From Onchocerca volvulus (taxonomy: Eukaryota; Nematoda; Chromadorea; Rhabditida; Onchocercidae): a stretch of DNA of 64,000 bases. This document shows, one piece after another, positions 52,275 to 64,000 of this stretch. The DNA is taken from assembly GCA_000499405.2 (NCBI GenBank), contig HG738138.1, positions 12,587,208 to 12,651,207 on the forward strand, given 5' to 3'. The stretch's first letter is position 1, and each line of letters begins with the position of its first letter. The position numbers were made by a program, and so were the translations under genes. A model generated the notes under the pieces. That model worked only from the letters and a program-made list of their open reading frames with translations, searched no databases and was not told where the DNA came from.

Positions 52275-53392
52275 GTTTTGACAATTGGAGGTGAGGCGGT
52301 TTCATGATGAGTATTGTCAATAAAATGTTTTGGGGATACGATAGGATAGATTTTTGCTTTGAATGATTGGAGCAAAAAGAAATGATCCAAGTTGGGCATT
52401 GATTAAAATTGACAAATTTTGTTTGATTTTGATAAATTAGGAAAAAAAGATGCGAAAATATTATCATTTAGAATTTCATGATAGAAATTTTATTCCGTAC
52501 TTTTATCATTTTACGAATTCATCCAAACTTATATGTAATCTTTCTTTTTTAAATACAAATCTAAAGTATATTTTTATTTGAAATGCATTAATTTGTGGAT
52601 TAGTAATTAGAAGTTATTAATTCTTTTGATGTAATATTTTGCTGAATCAATTCGTTCGTTTCACTGCTATTTTACAATCGATGCTTTCAAATTTTTGATT
52701 GATCAGTAGAATTTGTCATTATTAAATGAATATCGTTTAGATAGCCTGAAAAGCAATTACAATGCGTGATGTGAGAAGTTGATGCTATTGCTTTAGATTC
52801 TTTCAACCAACAACTGATCCAATAAAATTTTTGTCATTTAAAAATTTAATTTTTTTCAGTTACGAAATACTTGTCCCAAAAACTGCTCATCCTACTCCCA
52901 TAATTACTTTAAATATTGATTAATTTTCTTTTCCATTTCCATTTCATTCCATAATATATACATGTCTAAAAATTACAAATATATTAAAACTAGAAATTAT
53001 CACTACATATAACTAAATTGACATAGTTACAGGTAGCAAAACATTTGTCTCTCAGTGATTTCTTCTTCCTTGCAAGGCAACCATATTAATAATAGTTTTC
53101 TATGCCAAAACTGTGATTGAAATTTCCTTCTTTCAAAACGTTTCTAAAATCTTTTTTCATATGAATAAAAATTCCACCCATTATTTAAAAAATGAAAAAT
53201 TTCTCTAGTTAGCCGAGAGTAAATATCCAAATTATATCAACACTTGCAATTACATGTTTCAATTGCAAAGTTAAACTGGAAAAATTATCATGAAATTTTG
53301 TGCCTTCCTCTTATTTTGATTATTACCAGAAGATCTTCGCTTTTTATTCTTTTATATATTTTCTTTGATTCTTATCTTTTTAGCCTTTAATT

Positions 53393-54167
53393 ATGAATAA
53401 CTTTTTTGGAAATCTTTATAGTGTTTTTTTCGTAACTATGTTTCTGTTTCAAATATCACTCATCATCATTACAATTGCAATATCCTCCATACATTTGTAT
53501 CATGCTGTAAGTCATAAAATATATTTTATAAATCTTCATTCGATAAAATTCCATTGTTGTCATTATGCTATTAATATTTCATATTTTGATTAAAAGAAGT
53601 GAAAAGAAAAGCAGAAATAAGTAAATATGCCTCGAAATTTTTTCACGAAAAATAGGAAAAACATGATCAATCATAACGATGAAAATAAAATTTGCCAAAT
53701 TTATATCGTATGCGTTAAAGATTTATGTCAAATTACTGTAATTTTATCAAGCAAGTATTAGACATGAAATGAATTGTAAATCAGTAGCAGTTGTTGCGAT
53801 TTTCAACTCAATGTGCATTTCATCGTTCAAGTTCAGTTGTTCAAATCACTGACGAGAATTCTTCGAGAACAGAAACTTTTCCATTCGTAAATGCTAAGGA
53901 TATAACTGTAAAAATTTGAGGTAGAGAGGAGAGAAGGAAAGTGAAAGAAAATACGAAAGAAAGGGAAGATTGTTTTGCTCCAGTAAGTTTTTATGGAAGG
54001 AAATGATAAACTGATGCTTCTCTTTGCATCACTTTATCATTTCTTTTCATTTCAATTTAGCAAGAATGATTAGAATTGATATTTCAAATTATCTCCCGTA
54101 TAAACAGGATTATAAAAATTCGTATAACTCTGCTTACAATACTTTTCATATAATCCTGCTTCCCTGA
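53393..54167 (+). CDS. weak candidate: two-exon small membrane or secreted peptide
   Basis: An ATG 10 bases after CTTTTTAG opens 38 codons (53393-53506) with a long hydrophobic stretch (SLIIITIAISSIHLYHA) and ends at a strong GTAAGT donor. An acceptor TAAACAG before 54108 continues in phase for 19 codons to a TGA at 54165-54167. The total would be 57 residues: a signal or anchor segment plus a Tyr/Asn-rich tail (DYKNSYNSAYN). The splice logic is neat, but the content is low-complexity and I recognise no family. Confidence 0.2.
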
Positions 54168-55556
54168 TATGCTTGTAGTTTTTGCTCCAGTGAAGTTAAC
54201 TATCAAATGTTATTCGATAGAAACAACTGACTGATCATCGTTATCACGCCAGTAGTAAAAAAGGAAATAAATAATGGAATAAACCATTGCGGTTGAAAAT
54301 CACAATTGCAGAAATCTTTCATTTTTCTTTAACTTTTATTTTTTAAGGGTTTTTCGAAATTTTTCAAATTTCTGATAACATCAAGCTTTAATCAAATATT
54401 TTACCATCCGTAATAAATTTTTTAAAAATTTGCATCATTTTATCATCAACTCATATACTGTTTTATTGTACTTTCCCTATTGTTTTCCTCTGATTTTTTT
54501 TTACATTTCTCTTTTGAAATGCTAAAATATTCCCCCTAATTTAATCATATATTTGAAAATTGTCAGACCGTAATAAAATTACAGTATAAACATTAAAATT
54601 GATGAAATTAGAATAACATTCCCTTTTCGCCGACAGTAATAAAAAATGCTTTGTAGGAAATGTTTAAAGATAATTGTCCGAAAACTCAAACTAAACATTT
54701 AACTCGCTACTTTTCTATTTCTGTTTTTCAATTAATATTTTCATTATTAACATTTGAAATGAGGCAAAATGATTATGATAAAAAGTATATATTTATGAAT
54801 TGGTAAAATTTTTAGGATTGAAATATATTGTTACGGTAATTTCTGCAAGATTCTGCTATCACTGCTGTTACTCTTGCTGCTATTGGAGGCAGAAAATAAA
54901 TATAGGAGGAAAGAGGAGGAGAAGGAGGAGGAATAAGGTTTGAAAAGTTGTACGAAGGACAAAATAGGACAGAGCTACGACCGATCATCTATCTACCAAC
55001 TTTGTTTAAGCAAGAAAAGGGCAATAAATGTAAATGAGCCGTATTTTGTTGGCGTTAATAGTCCCAAAATAGTCCTTCAGTAACCTTCGGAGACGTCAAC
55101 TATTCCTCTTTCCATCCAACTGTCCAAACCTTTTACATTTATTTCTCTTCTAACAAACAAAAAATCACAAAGAACGAAAAGAAAAGGAAAGGAAAGGAAG
55201 AAAACGACAAGAAAAAGGAATTCATTCATTCTAACTGACTGATACTTTATTTATTTATTTGAACAAATTTTTCTGAATGTTCACATTCGTGTGGCTTTCT
55301 AAATTAATATATGGCCTATTTGATTTATTAATTTTGAAATTCATTTGAATTTCAACAAATCAAAAACGAAAAAAGCTGAAACATTAACGGAAAAAGAAAA
55401 GAATGAAAGAAAATATTAGTAAAAGAAATCAATTTATCGGATCAATGATGATGTATAAAATTGATGGAGAAGTTTTATTAGCTGATATTTGATCATTTAT
55501 TAAGGGGATATATTTGATGTTTAGTGTTAAATGGTAGGATAAAAATAATGTATACT

Positions 55557-58500
55557 ATGATACTTATTAAGCACTGTTTAACAGTGATAACTATCTTTCT
55601 GAATATCGCATCGGCTCAGCATTACAATTGGTTGTAAGTTATTTATTTTTGTATTTCAAAATAAAAAGATAATCTACTTGAAAAACTTAAATTATCTTAC
55701 ATCAAGTGTTTTTTTTTAGAACTTAATAGTGATAATTTTTGCATTTTGCATTAAAAATTATCATTCTATTATTGTGGATTGACTTAATTAAATTTTATTA
55801 TGAAGTATGTCAAAGCACTATAATTAAATAATTAGTAACAATAATTCGTGAAATAGTACAGATCGCTGGCACTATCATCAACAGCGCAGTATTCACCAGC
55901 ATTTCATGCAGCATCTGATTACGATAAGCAACAATATCGAATACTGTGTGAGCGATTATTGGGTTTAAATCCAGCCCAGATCAGCATTTGTCAACAGGTA
56001 AATTGTAAACTACTATGTTTTACATAAAAAAGCAAACATCTGACAAAATGTCATAAGTGACTGAATAATAATCTGAGTCGTACCCTTGAAAATAATTGTC
56101 GAGAACAGGGTAATTTTAGGGTAATACTTGAGAGATGATAAGTCATAAAAAAATGAAACAATTTCAAAATAGCCTTTAAAAGTTTATTAATTACAATTCT
56201 AGTTTTCAATTTAAAGTATGTAACTCATTTCTCTATGCAGTGGACGGTTGAGGTTCAGTTCCTGATAATTTCTTGGAATTCATTATCAGTTTATACACTG
56301 CTTCCTGTTTACCGCTTTTTTTTTTTTAAGCTGGTAAACAGAAAGCAGTGTATTAATTATAATCCTTTTTGCTTGAGATCATTTAATTTCTCCATTTCAC
56401 TACATCATACTATAAATTCCTAACAAATTCCTACTTTATTTCAACGAATGTAATGAAATGAGAGGCTAAATGCTTTCAAATTTTTTTTTTTTAATGAGAT
56501 AGTAAGATATAATTATAAATGGAAATCTTAAGCCCTATTTATCAAACTGTTTCAAGTATTTCGAACAATTTAAAATTAATTTCTTCAAATACTCATACGA
56601 ATCTCTAGCTATCTATGTGAATGCCCACATTTTTAATTAAAAAAAAAAAAAAAAAAATCCTTACTGAACTAATTTCTAGCAGATCCTAGCATTATTTCAT
56701 GTCTCTTTCTACAGATTATTGCTTCTAAAAATTTCAAAACTAGAAAAATAGGAATTCCATTTCCTAACAAATCGATTAAATTGCGGAGTCCAATTTTTTT
56801 TAGCATCCATTTGCTATTCCATCTATTGGACGTGGTGCCAGGGATTCAGTTGTTGAATGTCAAGCACAGTTCAAATTTGAAAGGTTCCATCGTTTTTCAA
56901 GAATTTCGTAAATTTAAAAAAGGAAAAAAGATTGGAATGATAGTTGACAAGTCTAAATTGCATTTTCAACTTTTGTTCTGTATCTACGTGAAATGCATCG
57001 TTAATTCTTTTACAAATTACTTGCATCTGTCGTCTTGTCAATCATATTAATGGATGCTTAAACTTTTGATGAATAACAGGGATTCGGAAATATGGTAATT
57101 TAAGCATAAATATGAAAGAAACTTTCAAATTAGTCGGTCATTTCATAGATTACAATTTTGAGAAATTTAACAAATTTTAATTCAGTAAAATATGTTTCTG
57201 ATTGTATTTAAAAATGCTAATAACTTCCGAGAATTATCTGAAATTATAAGATTTGGAATGAATCAAATTTTTGAAATCATAAAATTTTTCATCGACTAAG
57301 ATGATGGAATAAATTTAATGTTAAGCTTTTCAGATGGAATTGTTCGGAACGGATAAGCAAGCAGTCGAATACAACCACAAATGGTTTTCAGGATTTGCTA
57401 GGACAAACACTTCGAGCTGGTATGTATGTTGGGAACGAATTTTCTATGATTTAAAAAAAAAAAAGAAAAAAATGTACGGTTTGAATTAACAGTGAATTTC
57501 AACTTATTTTGATTCCAAGAAATTTTGTTTCCTTTTTTGAAAAATAAACTTGGATTTTAAAAAATGTTTTTTTGTTTTTTCGCATGACAGGAAATAGAGA
57601 AACGGCATTTATCTCAGCCGTTGCCAGCGCGGGTATTGTACATGCAATAACGAAAGGTTGTAGTGCTGGCAATTTAACGGAATGTGGTTGTGACAGCCAA
57701 CCAGGTGGACAACGATATACAGATTTGGTTCACTTTTTTTTTGAAATTTGAAAATTTTGAATATTTCAAATGTTGAATATATGCTGTCAGACATTACGAT
57801 GATACGCAGTTGTTTATTCTACGACTAAAAAAAAATTTTTTTTTTTAAATATTAACATAAAAAGACCCGATATTTTTTAATAATAATATGATAAATTTTG
57901 AAAATTTAGCAAATTTCATTTCATAATACAGTATCCTTGACATATATTATGGGGATCGTAAGTTTTCTTCATTTTTCCTTCTTTTTTTTCTTTTTTTTTA
58001 ACACATAAAGAGAGGAATGATAATAATTACGATATTGAAGTGAATGTTCCAAATAAATCGATACACAAATATGGTAATGCTTCAGTACTGTAGGATGAAT
58101 ATATTGAATTTCTTGAAAATCAACTAACATTAATGAATTCATTGAACTAATTGATATTAATTTGAGAATGAAACTTAATTAAACAGACAAATTAAAATGA
58201 TCTAATTTCATTTAAATTCTGACAATGCCAAGTATTGAATTGTCAAATATTTGCAAAAGAAATAAATTTATAAATTAATCGAAGTTTTAGGATCATGCAA
58301 GTGCAATAGGACGAGAAAAATTCTCGTGGGGTGGTTGTTCGGATAATTCCAAATATGGTGTTCATTTTGCCAAACAGTTCCTGGATCGTTTTGAACGAGA
58401 GCAATACGAAAAAGATCGTGATATAAGACATCTGATGAATCTTCATAATAATTTTGTCGGTCGTGAAGTATGTGTTAGATTACATTTTTCATATATAAAT

Positions 58501-60345
58501 ATATGTTGACGAATTACTGATTTTCCATAAATTTTGATAATTTGTCTGAGTTTCTTTGAATATACTAATGAAAAAAAAAGGAAGAACTTGAATTATTTTA
58601 GGCAATTGTTCAAAATATGCGCAAGCAATGTCGATGTCATGGTGTCAGTGGTTCATGCGAGTTCAAAACTTGCTGGTTGCAAATGCCGAGGTTTGCAGAA
58701 ATTGGTGAAATGCTGAAACAACGCTATAACCATTTTGCTGTTCAGGTATTATTTTTCCTTTTACGGTTTCGAATATCCAAATGTAATAAGTTGCTTTATC
58801 CGTGGATAATCTATGCACTAAATTTCCAAATTTCACTATTGTTTTCTTTTAGCTAATGAAATAATAAAATTATCCAATCGTCATATTCGACATATTAATG
58901 GTTGTATATGAAAAAGTAATGAAATTATTAATTTTTGAAAAAACAAATTTGCTAATATAAGTCTTAAAATAGAATCTTTTGTAGAAATTGACAGTTTGCT
59001 GGAAAAAGGAAAAACAGAAATATAGAGGTAGAAGCTAACATAAAGATGAAAATCGTGCTATATTTTAAGAGACATCACAAATAATTAAATTAAGTTGAAT
59101 AGTAATAATTAGAGGCTAAGATATAGGAAGAGATTATAATTCTTCACTTGGAAAATCATAAAAGCTTAATTTAGCAGACAAAAAACATGCAATTATTTAT
59201 TCGATAAAGATGACAAATGTTGATTAAAATTTATAAAGCAGGAAAATTCTATCGATGATGTAAGCAATAACCATGACAATGTTATCACTTCAGCGAAACA
59301 TTCTTTTTATACGATGAAGTTATTGGTCAAATTGAAAAAAAAAAAAAAAAAACATTTTATCTTACCTTAGATCTTCGATAATTTTTTGAATGTTACAAAC
59401 AATGTTAACTAAAACCCGGAAACTATAATAATATGTTTGTAGTAAGTTCGGTCGATGGTGAATTCTGGATTTAGAAAAACTAGAGTGCAAAAATGGTATA
59501 GTAGTCCAGAAAGTTGCACTTTCTTCATAAATTTATAGCTATTCAAAAGAAAAAAAAAAAAAAAAAAAGATATTTAAAATTTAAGTTAAAATTAAGTAGA
59601 ATTAAAGGTAGCAAAAAGAGCGAAAAGACGTTTACGAAGGAAAGAACGTTCGGAAAGGAAAAAACCTTTACGTGGAAACGAGATCGCATATATTAACAAA
59701 TCACCAAATTATTGTGAGCGAAATGATGCCGAAGGTAAATTTATCTAAACTATTTGTTCAAGATTTTTGTATTTTAAATATTGTCAAGGAAAATTATTTA
59801 GAATTAATAATAATATATTATTTGCAAAATTCGACAAAATTCGAATATTGATGTATCGTTATTTCTCTTTTTCTTTTTATTTCTCGTGATATTGTGAGAA
59901 AAAAAGCAATCATACTTGGGATTTATCGATTATTTTAGATAAAAATCTCTCTACCCTTTGTTAATCATAAACATTTTCGAAGAAGAGCAAGAAAAGTGTA
60001 AACTTTAGATTTCTGTTTCAGGAAAATCTTCAAAATCTCTTTTATTATTTCTATCGGATAATAAGTTTAATTCAATAGAAATATTTGATTTTTCGCTCAA
60101 CAATTTATCATAGCATAGAAAGAACAGATAAAGATCAGAGTTTTCCAGGTATCCTCGGTACGCACGGCCGTGAATGTAATCAATCGTCGCTTAATTCAGA
60201 TAGTTGCGATCTATTGTGTTGCGGCCGTGGCTACAATACAAAAGAGGAAATACGTACGGTGCAGTGTCATTGCAAATTTGTTTGGTGCTGCTCCGTGAAA
60301 TGCAAGACATGCACGGAGAAAGTTCTTGTTCATACATGCAAATAG
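55557..60345 (+). CDS. Wnt family secreted signalling ligand
   Basis: Nine exons, all phases consistent, 386 residues: 55557-55633, 55862-55997, 56804-56883, 57334-57419, 57591-57727, 58291-58467, 58602-58745, 59608-59734, 60149-60345 (TAG). An in-frame ATG at 55548 would add three residues. Residues 1-21 form a signal peptide. Wnt landmarks in order: [47 protein letters not shown], the lipidation loop [10 protein letters not shown] (241-250; Ser249 aligns with the palmitoleoylated serine), CWLQMP, a very basic stretch at 280-300, [26 protein letters not shown] and a C-terminal Cys-rich [11 protein letters not shown] ending in HTCK. The protein would be lipidated by Porcupine, secreted with Wntless and bind Frizzled or Ror/Ryk receptors. 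Length and cysteine pattern are normal. I cannot decide which of the nematode CWN-1, CWN-2, EGL-20, MOM-2 or LIN-44 groups it belongs to. Confidence 0.97.
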
Positions 60346-60782
60346 AAATATTGTCATTTTCTTTATGTGCTGTTTTCATTTAAAAATTTGTGATCTTTTC
60401 AGAAAAAAAAAATCATTTGGAAATATTTTTCTAAAACTTTTAAGTAAATTTACAGAATTCAAATAAGGAACTATAAGTTATTCCGTCTAATTATATCTCC
60501 TGATAATAGAACATATGATGTGCGTATTTGACGTAAATTTGAATGATTCTCAAGAAGATTCAGTAAAAGTAACATTTAAAATTATTTTGTACAATTCACT
60601 CATTTTCTTATTTTATGAATATTTCGGCCACTATCAGACTTTTTTGGAATGCTCTTTTTTTAAGGATTTTTTAAATTGTTGAAAATATATTTTATCAGAA
60701 ATTAAAATAACAAGATAAAAATAAAATTAAGTATTTTAGACTAATTATGTGAGGAATGAATAAACTTCACATTCTTTCGCAC

Positions 60783-60813
60783 ATCCAAAAATTATTCACT
60801 GAGTGCTATAAAT
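60783..60813. repeat. 31-bp direct repeat, copy 1
   Basis: This copy includes TTATTCACTGAGTGCTATAA. The identical 31 bases recur at 60975-61005 in the same orientation, and similarity extends about 14 bases further to the left in imperfect form. Confidence 0.9.
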
Positions 60814-60974
60814 GCATAATGATAACATTTGTTTTTAGCATCGTTAAATTGTTTCCTTTTTTTCTCTCTCTTTTTCCCATTTTTTATTATTTGTTTGAAA
60901 CAGATAAAATATAAATATGTATGAAGAGAAGTGATTGATAATTGATTAATAATTAAACAATGATTCTTACGCAT

Positions 60975-61005
60975 ATCCAAAAATTATTCACTGAGTGCTA
61001 TAAAT
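60975..61005. repeat. 31-bp direct repeat, copy 2
   Basis: Exact repeat of 60783-60813, 192 bases downstream in the same orientation. Confidence 0.9.
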
Positions 61006-62544
61006 ATTTGTCAAATTATATATGTTTAATATTTCCTTCTTTTTTTATTTTTACTTTTACTTTTTCTTTTTTTTAATATTCAGAGTTCTTATTTCCATTA
61101 ATTAATGTGATTTGACCATTGTTTTTTTCTCATTTTCCCTTTTTTCCTGCATTATATCGACTAAATTTCAATGGAATTGACTATTCCATAAGTCGTTTCA
61201 AAAGTAAATTTGCCATTTTATTACAGTAAACAATTGGAACAACTATTTAATTCGAAGAAAAAAAGATTTTTCAGTGTTATGACCAAGTTGAAATATCGAC
61301 AGTTATCTATTTTAAAATAATCCGGAAATTTAAATCAGTTATCTTTTTATCATTTTCATATATTCTTATCTCTAAAAATATTTTCAAGATATCATTCAAG
61401 GATGACTGTCCTGAAGATAAATTGGATATTTTTGAAAAATCAATGCTTATGATATATTATTCGAAACGTAATTTTCTTGTACTTTTTTTGAACGACTGAA
61501 GTTTAATAAGAGATATAAAAAAATTAAAAAAAAAAAAGAATTTAGAAATTATATGCAATCAAAGTGATAGAAAAAAGAAAAAAGATGCTGCTTTAAAAAT
61601 AAGACAATTCTACTATAGAAATTTTCCAAGAAAGTGTAAATATTCTTCATCAAATTTTCTATTTTAAAATCGAATCTTTCTAAATTCAACTTTAATTATG
61701 TACAAAAACATGATGAAATATGATGCTGTTTATCGGTACATTTTCTTTTTTTCTTGAAAGCATTCAAAAATAAATAATGTTCAATTCCGATAGTAAAAAT
61801 ATTTAGCACGTACTTAAATTACATAAAACGAACGTATCAACAAACAAACACCACGCTCATACACGTTTCTTACGTTACCGTCTCTCTGATTACATCACTC
61901 TCATGTTACGCTTAGCTACGTATCTTACATGAACTCTTTCCATCACGAACGGTATTTATGTTTTGTTACGCCATGAACACAGAAAGCCGAAAGCAAAACA
62001 TCGAATATTATTTGTAGCTTTGCTAGGCTGACGTGATCATCAAATTTGCAAATACATCATACGTAAATCAAATACAACGATTTTTGCCAAGCTTGCTTAA
62101 ACATACACATGTAAAACGATCGACACTCTTGAATATATTCAGGTAATATTCCGGCTATAAACATAAATGGCTTGATGGATAGTCATGATATCAAGTAATA
62201 CAATAAATTCATTGAAAAATTCAGTTGAAAATTTTATTCACTATTTCATGCCCGTTTCATTAAATAAATTACAGATATAACTAAAGACAAGAAAATGATT
62301 TTAATTAAATGAAATGAATTTTATTATTACATTATGGTAAATAAATTTTTGATACTTTGAATGTCAATTGCACTTTTTCAAAATAAATTTCAATTTCAAA
62401 AATTAGGTCATCACTTTCTCGTCTTTATTTCTGCAAAATTTGTTTTGAAACATGATATCTTCTAAGTTTCTGATTTATTTTACACATACAATGTTTTTAA
62501 TTAAAAAATTCCAACAATAACAAAAAAAAAAGATTTAATTTTCG

Positions 62545-64000
62545 TTATTCCACGAAAAAACCATTTGTATTTGCAACTCGTTTATCGAGATTCACCTTAA
62601 CAGTTTTGGTATGCCATACCAGGATTTCACGTTCTTTCTAAAATGAAATTCTTTATATTGTACAGAAATTTACAATTATTTGTGCTTGAAAATTTTAATT
62701 CAAACTTGATATTTTTCGAAATTTGATGTTTTTTTTTCTATTATTTCTTCATTCAGTGATTTTGAAATTATTTTAATTCACAAAATTTTCAAAATATTGC
62801 AAAGAAACTTTAAAAATTTTAAGAATATGGAGAAAATGTCACAAATCCTTTAAGTTGCAAAAAAAAAAAAAAAAAATAATGGATGCAAAAATTGTTTATT
62901 TTTGTGCACATATAGTTTGCTTTCGGAAACAGAAGTTTCAATTGATATGGTAAATTTAGGTTATAGCTTATATCCCAAAACTATGCGGTTCTATTTGATA
63001 TGATTCGACTAATTTCACTAATTATCACTCGTTTCTTAAATGAGAAAAAATAATGAACTATTTAAACCACAGTTATCTCGATTTTACTACTGCTGTTTAA
63101 AGATTAAATATTATCAAATATATATTAATTCATTTTACTCAAATTAGCAGCATAAATTCAAAAATGATAACTAAGAAATGATTACAAAAATGATAACTAA
63201 GAAACAACAACAAAAATAAATCAATCATACCTCCTCGAAGCCAAACGGCTCGAGATCAAGAATTTGAAGGCCGAGATCTTCAAGAAAACACGTTTCTGGT
63301 GCACCGAGACCGCGATTACATGATTTACCAAACACCGCCGTAGAGCTAAGAGAGCAAATTTTTCTTCAAAAAAAAAAAAGCGAACGAATGAAATAAAAGT
63401 ACTAAAAGTACACTTTCAAAAATGTAATTGCAAATTTCGGAAAAAAAAAAGAAAAAGGAAAACTTCATTGATATGATGATTGCTAATTATATAAAACTAA
63501 TTCTGATTTCTAATTAAGAAAGAAAAAAGATTACAAACTAACTTGAGAATAACATCCAAGGCTACGGCAAAACCAGCCATATCAGTTGCAAATTTCCTTT
63601 TCTTATGCCATATCACATTCCAACCTACGACTGTTCCATTAACAACTTCGGGAGATTCGACCAATGCACCGCCGGCAAAACCTGACTACTTTTGGCAAAT
63701 TTAATAAATTTAATTCAATTAAGAATTGAGAAGCTTCACATATCAAATCTACAATCTCTAACTTCTGATTAATTTAGAGATACTATTTTAAGATATTGTC
63801 AATTCCGCTAATAAATTCATTTTTTGGTTTTTGTCTTTTTTTTGTCCCAAATCAATTCCCCTTTAATCGATTTTTCAAATAATTTGAACTTAGGTTCCAT
63901 TAAAATCGAAATAGATGATTGAAATGAAACAATTCTGATCGTGAATTACTCACCAACAGCCCATATTCCAACCTTTTGTACATTCCTGATATAATTATTG
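62545..64000 (-). CDS. beta-1,3-glucuronyltransferase (GlcAT / SQV-8 family), 3' part
   Basis: Four exons are visible: an edge exon ending at 63954 (start outside the window), 63681-63543, 63345-63231 and the terminal 62637-62545 (TAA). The frame reads KVGIWAVGFAGG, then NGTVVGWNVIWH, TDMAGFAVALDVIL, GAPETCFLEDLGL, LEPFGF, and finally EREILVWHTKT with a short tail. These match the C-terminal half of GlcAT-I/P/S (GT43): VWPVG..GG, the Asp in DMAGFAV that helps position substrate, the Glu in the ETCFL/ESSLL segment that serves as catalytic base, and the His in VWHT that contacts UDP-GlcA. Members transfer glucuronic acid onto galactose; GlcAT-I/SQV-8 completes the proteoglycan linker in the Golgi. 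The N-terminal anchor and DxD motif lie beyond the right edge, so SQV-8 cannot be told from the nematode GLCT paralogues. Confidence 0.93.

Larger units (their letters stand above)
46993..55547. other. gene-poor region upstream of the Wnt gene
   Basis: This is AT-rich DNA with several GC-richer patches (about 49350-49640, 52030-52190, 54840-55130), a CA microsatellite and two weak small-gene candidates (47077-47241 and 53393-54167, plus). The patch 54840-55130 ends about 420 bases before the Wnt start codon, so it is a reasonable place for the Wnt promoter. I could not identify specific elements. Confidence 0.5.
60346..62544. other. intergenic between Wnt and glucuronyltransferase genes (convergent)
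   Basis: Both flanking genes end into this interval. It contains a direct repeat near 60.8-61.0 kb and an unusual CG-dinucleotide-rich patch at about 61805-62140. I see no coding exon. Confidence 0.5.

Noticed and set aside
51955..52467. 170-codon minus-strand ORF
   Set aside because: It runs through the CA microsatellite (Cys-Val repeats) and polypyrimidine sequence, and has no family features.

Overview
This is eukaryotic DNA, almost certainly from a nematode and most likely a spirurid or filarial-type (clade III) worm. It is very AT-rich and full of homopolymer runs and microsatellites. Genes are split into short exons of 60-300 bp that are visibly richer in G+C than their surroundings. 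Splice sites are of the nematode type (TTTTCAG or TTTTTTAG acceptors, GTAAGT-like donors), introns are long, and the gene families are animal ones (Wnt, astacin with EGF/CUB/TSP1, STAR/quaking, fringe, glucuronyltransferase). The species call is inference. Most long open frames are chance products of the AT-rich sequence; the real genes had to be assembled exon by exon, and in each multi-exon model reported here at moderate or higher confidence the reading phases agree across every junction, with one acceptor fault in the fringe gene.

Layout, left to right. (1) About 0.4-7.2 kb, minus strand: a fringe-like beta-1,3-N-acetylglucosaminyltransferase, complete at the N-terminus and running off the left edge; one exon lacks an AG acceptor. 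(2) 9.9-19.6 kb, minus: a complete 12-exon, 697-residue astacin metalloprotease (prodomain, catalytic domain, EGF, CUB, Ser/Thr-rich linker, TSP1, Cys-containing tail) of the NAS-33 to NAS-38 class, whose characterised members act in moulting and hatching. (3) 13.6-14.8 kb, plus: a complete 4-exon STAR-family RNA-binding protein (QUA1-KH-QUA2) nested on the opposite strand inside one astacin intron. (4) 20.95-24.3 kb, minus: a 6-exon gene for a 387-residue acidic, Ser-rich protein that I do not recognise. (5) 24.3-55.5 kb: about 31 kb with little coding sequence. The only reasonably supported gene is a hidden 4-exon minus-strand gene (44.0-47.0 kb) for a 92-residue protein; there are several weaker exon candidates, GC-rich patches and simple repeats. 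(6) 55.5-60.3 kb, plus: a complete 9-exon Wnt ligand. (7) 62.5 kb to the right edge, minus: the 3' part of a beta-1,3-glucuronyltransferase (GlcAT/SQV-8 family).

The genes form no operon: spacings are over 1 kb and strands are mixed. By theme the window holds extracellular signalling and matrix functions: Wnt, two Golgi glycosyltransferases, and a secreted cuticle-type protease. The least explained items are the 387-residue protein, the hidden 92-residue gene, the damaged fringe splice acceptor and the GC-rich islands in the gene-poor middle.
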